Positions 5,177 to 5,682 of a stretch of 5,682 nucleotides of DNA are shown here, one piece after another (position 1 is the stretch's first letter; every line of letters starts with the position of its first letter). The position numbers were made by a program, and so were the translations under genes. Source of the stretch: Agathobacter sp. (GTDB taxonomy: Bacteria > Bacillota_A > Clostridia > Lachnospirales > Lachnospiraceae); contig JAGBEZ010000020.1 in assembly GCA_017936725.1 (NCBI GenBank), positions 1 through 5,682 on the forward strand. The letters run 5' to 3'. The notes under the pieces were generated by a model. It saw only the letters and a list, made by a program, of their open reading frames with translations. It was not told the origin of the DNA and ran no database searches.

Positions 5177-5656
5177 GATCGATTTCTGGATGTCTAGTAC
5201 CTTGTACTGTACTACACCCACCTGTGTTTCTACTGATACTAATTCTCCTACTTTTTTACCAAGGAGTGCTTTTCCTACTGGTGATTCATTTGAGATTTTT
5301 CCTTTTAAGCTGTTTGCTTCGGTAGAACCAACGATTTTGTAGATTAATTCGTCATCAAATTCGATATCTAAGATTTTAACCTGGCATCCGATGTTGATGG
5401 TTTCTAAATCTACTTCTTCTTCATCTACGATTTCTGCATTTTTTAAGATTTTTTCAATTTCTTCGATACGAGCTTCGATGTCACGCTGTTCATCTTTTGC
5501 TGCGTCATATTCTGCATTTTCTGATAAGTCGCCCTGTTCACGAGCTTCTTTTATTTTCTGTGCTACTTCTTTACGTTTTACTACGATTAATTCATCTAAT
5601 TCGTCTTCTAATTTCTTAAGACCTTCGCTAGTTAAAATGTTCTTTTTTGCAGTCAT
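5174..5656 (-). CDS. greA: Transcription elongation factor GreA
   Basis: GreA enters the secondary channel of RNA polymerase and stimulates cleavage of backtracked RNA so that stalled complexes can resume. The 160-residue length matches the family (about 158). Residues 12-77 form the antiparallel coiled coil, with the conserved tip G-D-L-S-E-N-A-E-Y at 42-50; Asp43 and Glu46 are the acidic residues that coordinate the catalytic metal. From about 85 the C-terminal FKBP-like domain follows, with S-P-V-G-K-A-L-L-G-K near 125-134. The start at 5656 is supported by AAGGGG (5670-5665) 8 nt upstream. Its promoter is beyond the right edge. It is the upstream partner of lysS, an order seen in many Clostridia. 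Confidence 0.97.
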   Translation of the reverse strand: MTAKKNILTSEGLKKLEDELDELIVVKRKEVAQKIKEAREQGDLSENAEYDAAKDEQRDIEARIEEIEKILKNAEIVDEEEVDLETINIGCQVKILDIEFDDELIYKIVGSTEANSLKGKISNESPVGKALLGKKVGELVSVETQVGVVQYKVLDIQKSI

Positions 5657-5682
5657 TTTACTTACCCCTTTTTGTAATCACG

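Overview
The window looks like a chromosomal segment of a low-to-moderate GC Gram-positive bacterium of the class Clostridia, probably Lachnospiraceae-like. The reasons are the adjacent greA and lysS genes, strong AAGGAG/GGAGG-type ribosome binding sites, AT-rich intergenic DNA, and a large secreted multidomain protein of gut-Firmicute style. The family assignment is an inference. All three genes lie on the minus strand, so transcription runs from high to low coordinates.

Layout in the direction of transcription: (1) greA (5656-5174), a complete transcription elongation factor whose promoter lies outside the window. (2) A 48-bp gap holding a 10-bp AT-rich inverted repeat that overlaps the greA stop. 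(3) lysS (5125-3515), a complete class II lysyl-tRNA synthetase, probably co-transcribed with greA and followed by a clear intrinsic terminator. (4) A 369-bp intergenic region with that terminator, a second terminator-like hairpin, two small TACA/TGTA dyads, a near-consensus sigma-A promoter and a 9-bp-stem inverted repeat in the predicted 5' leader. (5) A very large secreted protein gene from 3145 that runs off the left edge with no stop, giving at least 1048 residues.

The large open frame is the main content of the window. It reads continuously in one frame from 3145 to 2: signal peptide, CHAP domain (amidase/endopeptidase class), SH3-like domain, aspartate-rich possible calcium-binding segment, beta-rich module A, Pro/Asp linker, Ig-like domain, Pro/Glu linker, beta-rich module B resembling A, and a C-terminal GH25 muramidase domain. 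The protein should therefore be able to attack both the peptide and the glycan part of peptidoglycan. It has its own promoter and is separated from the housekeeping greA-lysS unit by terminators.

I see no tRNA, rRNA, CRISPR array, insertion sequence or convincing plus-strand gene. The housekeeping part is ordinary. The points worth checking are the architecture of the lytic enzyme and the dense regulatory DNA in front of it.
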